A DNA stretch of 64,000 nucleotides from Vanessa cardui. Its lineage: Eukaryota; Arthropoda; Insecta; Lepidoptera; Nymphalidae. Where the stretch lies: contig NC_061152.1 in NCBI RefSeq assembly GCF_905220365.1, forward strand, positions 1,353,001 to 1,417,000. The letters run 5' to 3'. The position numbers and the translations under genes are program-made. The notes beneath the pieces were generated by a model. It ran no database searches. It saw nothing but the letters and a program-made list of their open reading frames with translations, and was not told the DNA's origin. Below, piece after piece: positions 63,603 through 64,000 of the stretch (positions within the stretch are counted from its first letter, which is position 1; each line of letters opens with the position of its first letter).

Positions 63603-63900
63603 AGCTGAGGTGGCCCAGTGGTTAGAACGCGTGCATCTCAACCGATGATTGTGGGTACACAACCAAGCACCGCTATATATATGTGCTTAATTTGTGTTTA
63701 TAATTCATCTCGTGCTCGACGATGAAGGAAAACATCGTGAGGAAACCTGCATGTGTCTAATTTCATCGAAATTCTGACACATATGCATTCCAACCCGCAT
63801 TGGAACAGCGTTGTGGAATATGTTCCAAACCCTCTCCTTACGGAAGAGGAGGCCTTAGTCCAGTAGTGGGAAATTTACAGGCTGTTACTTTACTTTACTT
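63603..63900 (+). repeat. SINE-T with (TTTAC)n tail
   Basis: GCTGAGGTGGCCCAGTGG to GGCTGTTACTTTACTTTAC. Shows that one SINE-T subfamily has a TTTAC tail rather than TTG. Confidence 0.85.
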
Positions 63901-64000
63901 TATGTTTAATACAGTTTCGTCATTACTGGTTACAAACATCGTTATGTAATAATATGTAGTTTATATTTATGTATATTTTGATATATATGTATTATATTTC

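Noticed and set aside
1..64000. CRISPR arrays, bacterial operons, riboswitches
   Set aside because: No regularly spaced identical repeats and no Shine-Dalgarno-led gene strings. Spliced genes and SINEs show a eukaryotic genome.

Overview
The window looks like AT-rich intergenic and intronic DNA of a lepidopteran, probably a butterfly. The evidence is spliced genes with short GT-AG exons of insect type, two yellow/MRJP-family genes, and a dense mixture of tRNA-derived SINEs, MITEs, mariner, LINE 3' tails and an LTR retrotransposon. Family names were assigned by reading; no database was searched. There is no sign of operons, CRISPR arrays or prokaryotic genes.

Region 1 (1-15.4 kb). A SINE/hAT patchwork leads to an intronless F-box gene (6063-7325, minus). 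Head to head with it is a four-exon gene (7843-12242, plus) for a 241-residue coiled-coil protein whose C-terminus faintly recalls the inner-kinetochore protein CENP-H. Its introns hold SINE and MITE copies. A decayed SWIM zinc-finger fragment and two copies of one MITE follow.

Region 2 (15.5-38.9 kb, minus). A complete yellow-family gene ('yellow-A') can be rebuilt as 11 exons. All phases join without a stop and give 466 aa: a signal peptide, an unusual insert of about 52 residues, then the canonical yellow core. Its introns contain a nearly full-length LINE (24.27-28.48 kb) nested in a SINE, a nearly intact mariner (34.06-35.34 kb), and a long hAT-like element (35.55-37.40 kb).

Region 3 (39-57.5 kb) is repeats only. 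It includes a 40-bp perfect palindrome and a young LTR retrotransposon (49.58-54.35 kb, minus strand; LTRs differ at one position seen). That element has gag, protease, RT and RNase H but no integrase. Between pol and the 3' LTR it carries a run of about 11 short hairpins whose stems change sequence while keeping pairing. This is the most unusual signal in the window.

Region 4 (57.5-64 kb, minus). Four C-terminal exons belong to a second yellow-family gene ('yellow-B'), which continues beyond the right edge. Its exon phases match yellow-A, and two of its exons have the same lengths (184 and 103 nt), so the two are tandem paralogues. A MITE split by a second LINE lies in one of its introns.

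Several mobile elements end within a few bases of yellow splice sites, and in at least two cases element sequence appears to form part of the splice signal. Repeat family names used here are local labels: SINE-T (tRNA-derived, TTG-type or TTTAC tail), SINE-A (tail ending CCATAAAAAA), SINE-C (tRNA-derived, ATT tail), J-tail (3' end of the 24-28 kb LINE), H and G (Helitron-like AT-rich repeats), M1-M3 (terminal-inverted-repeat elements).
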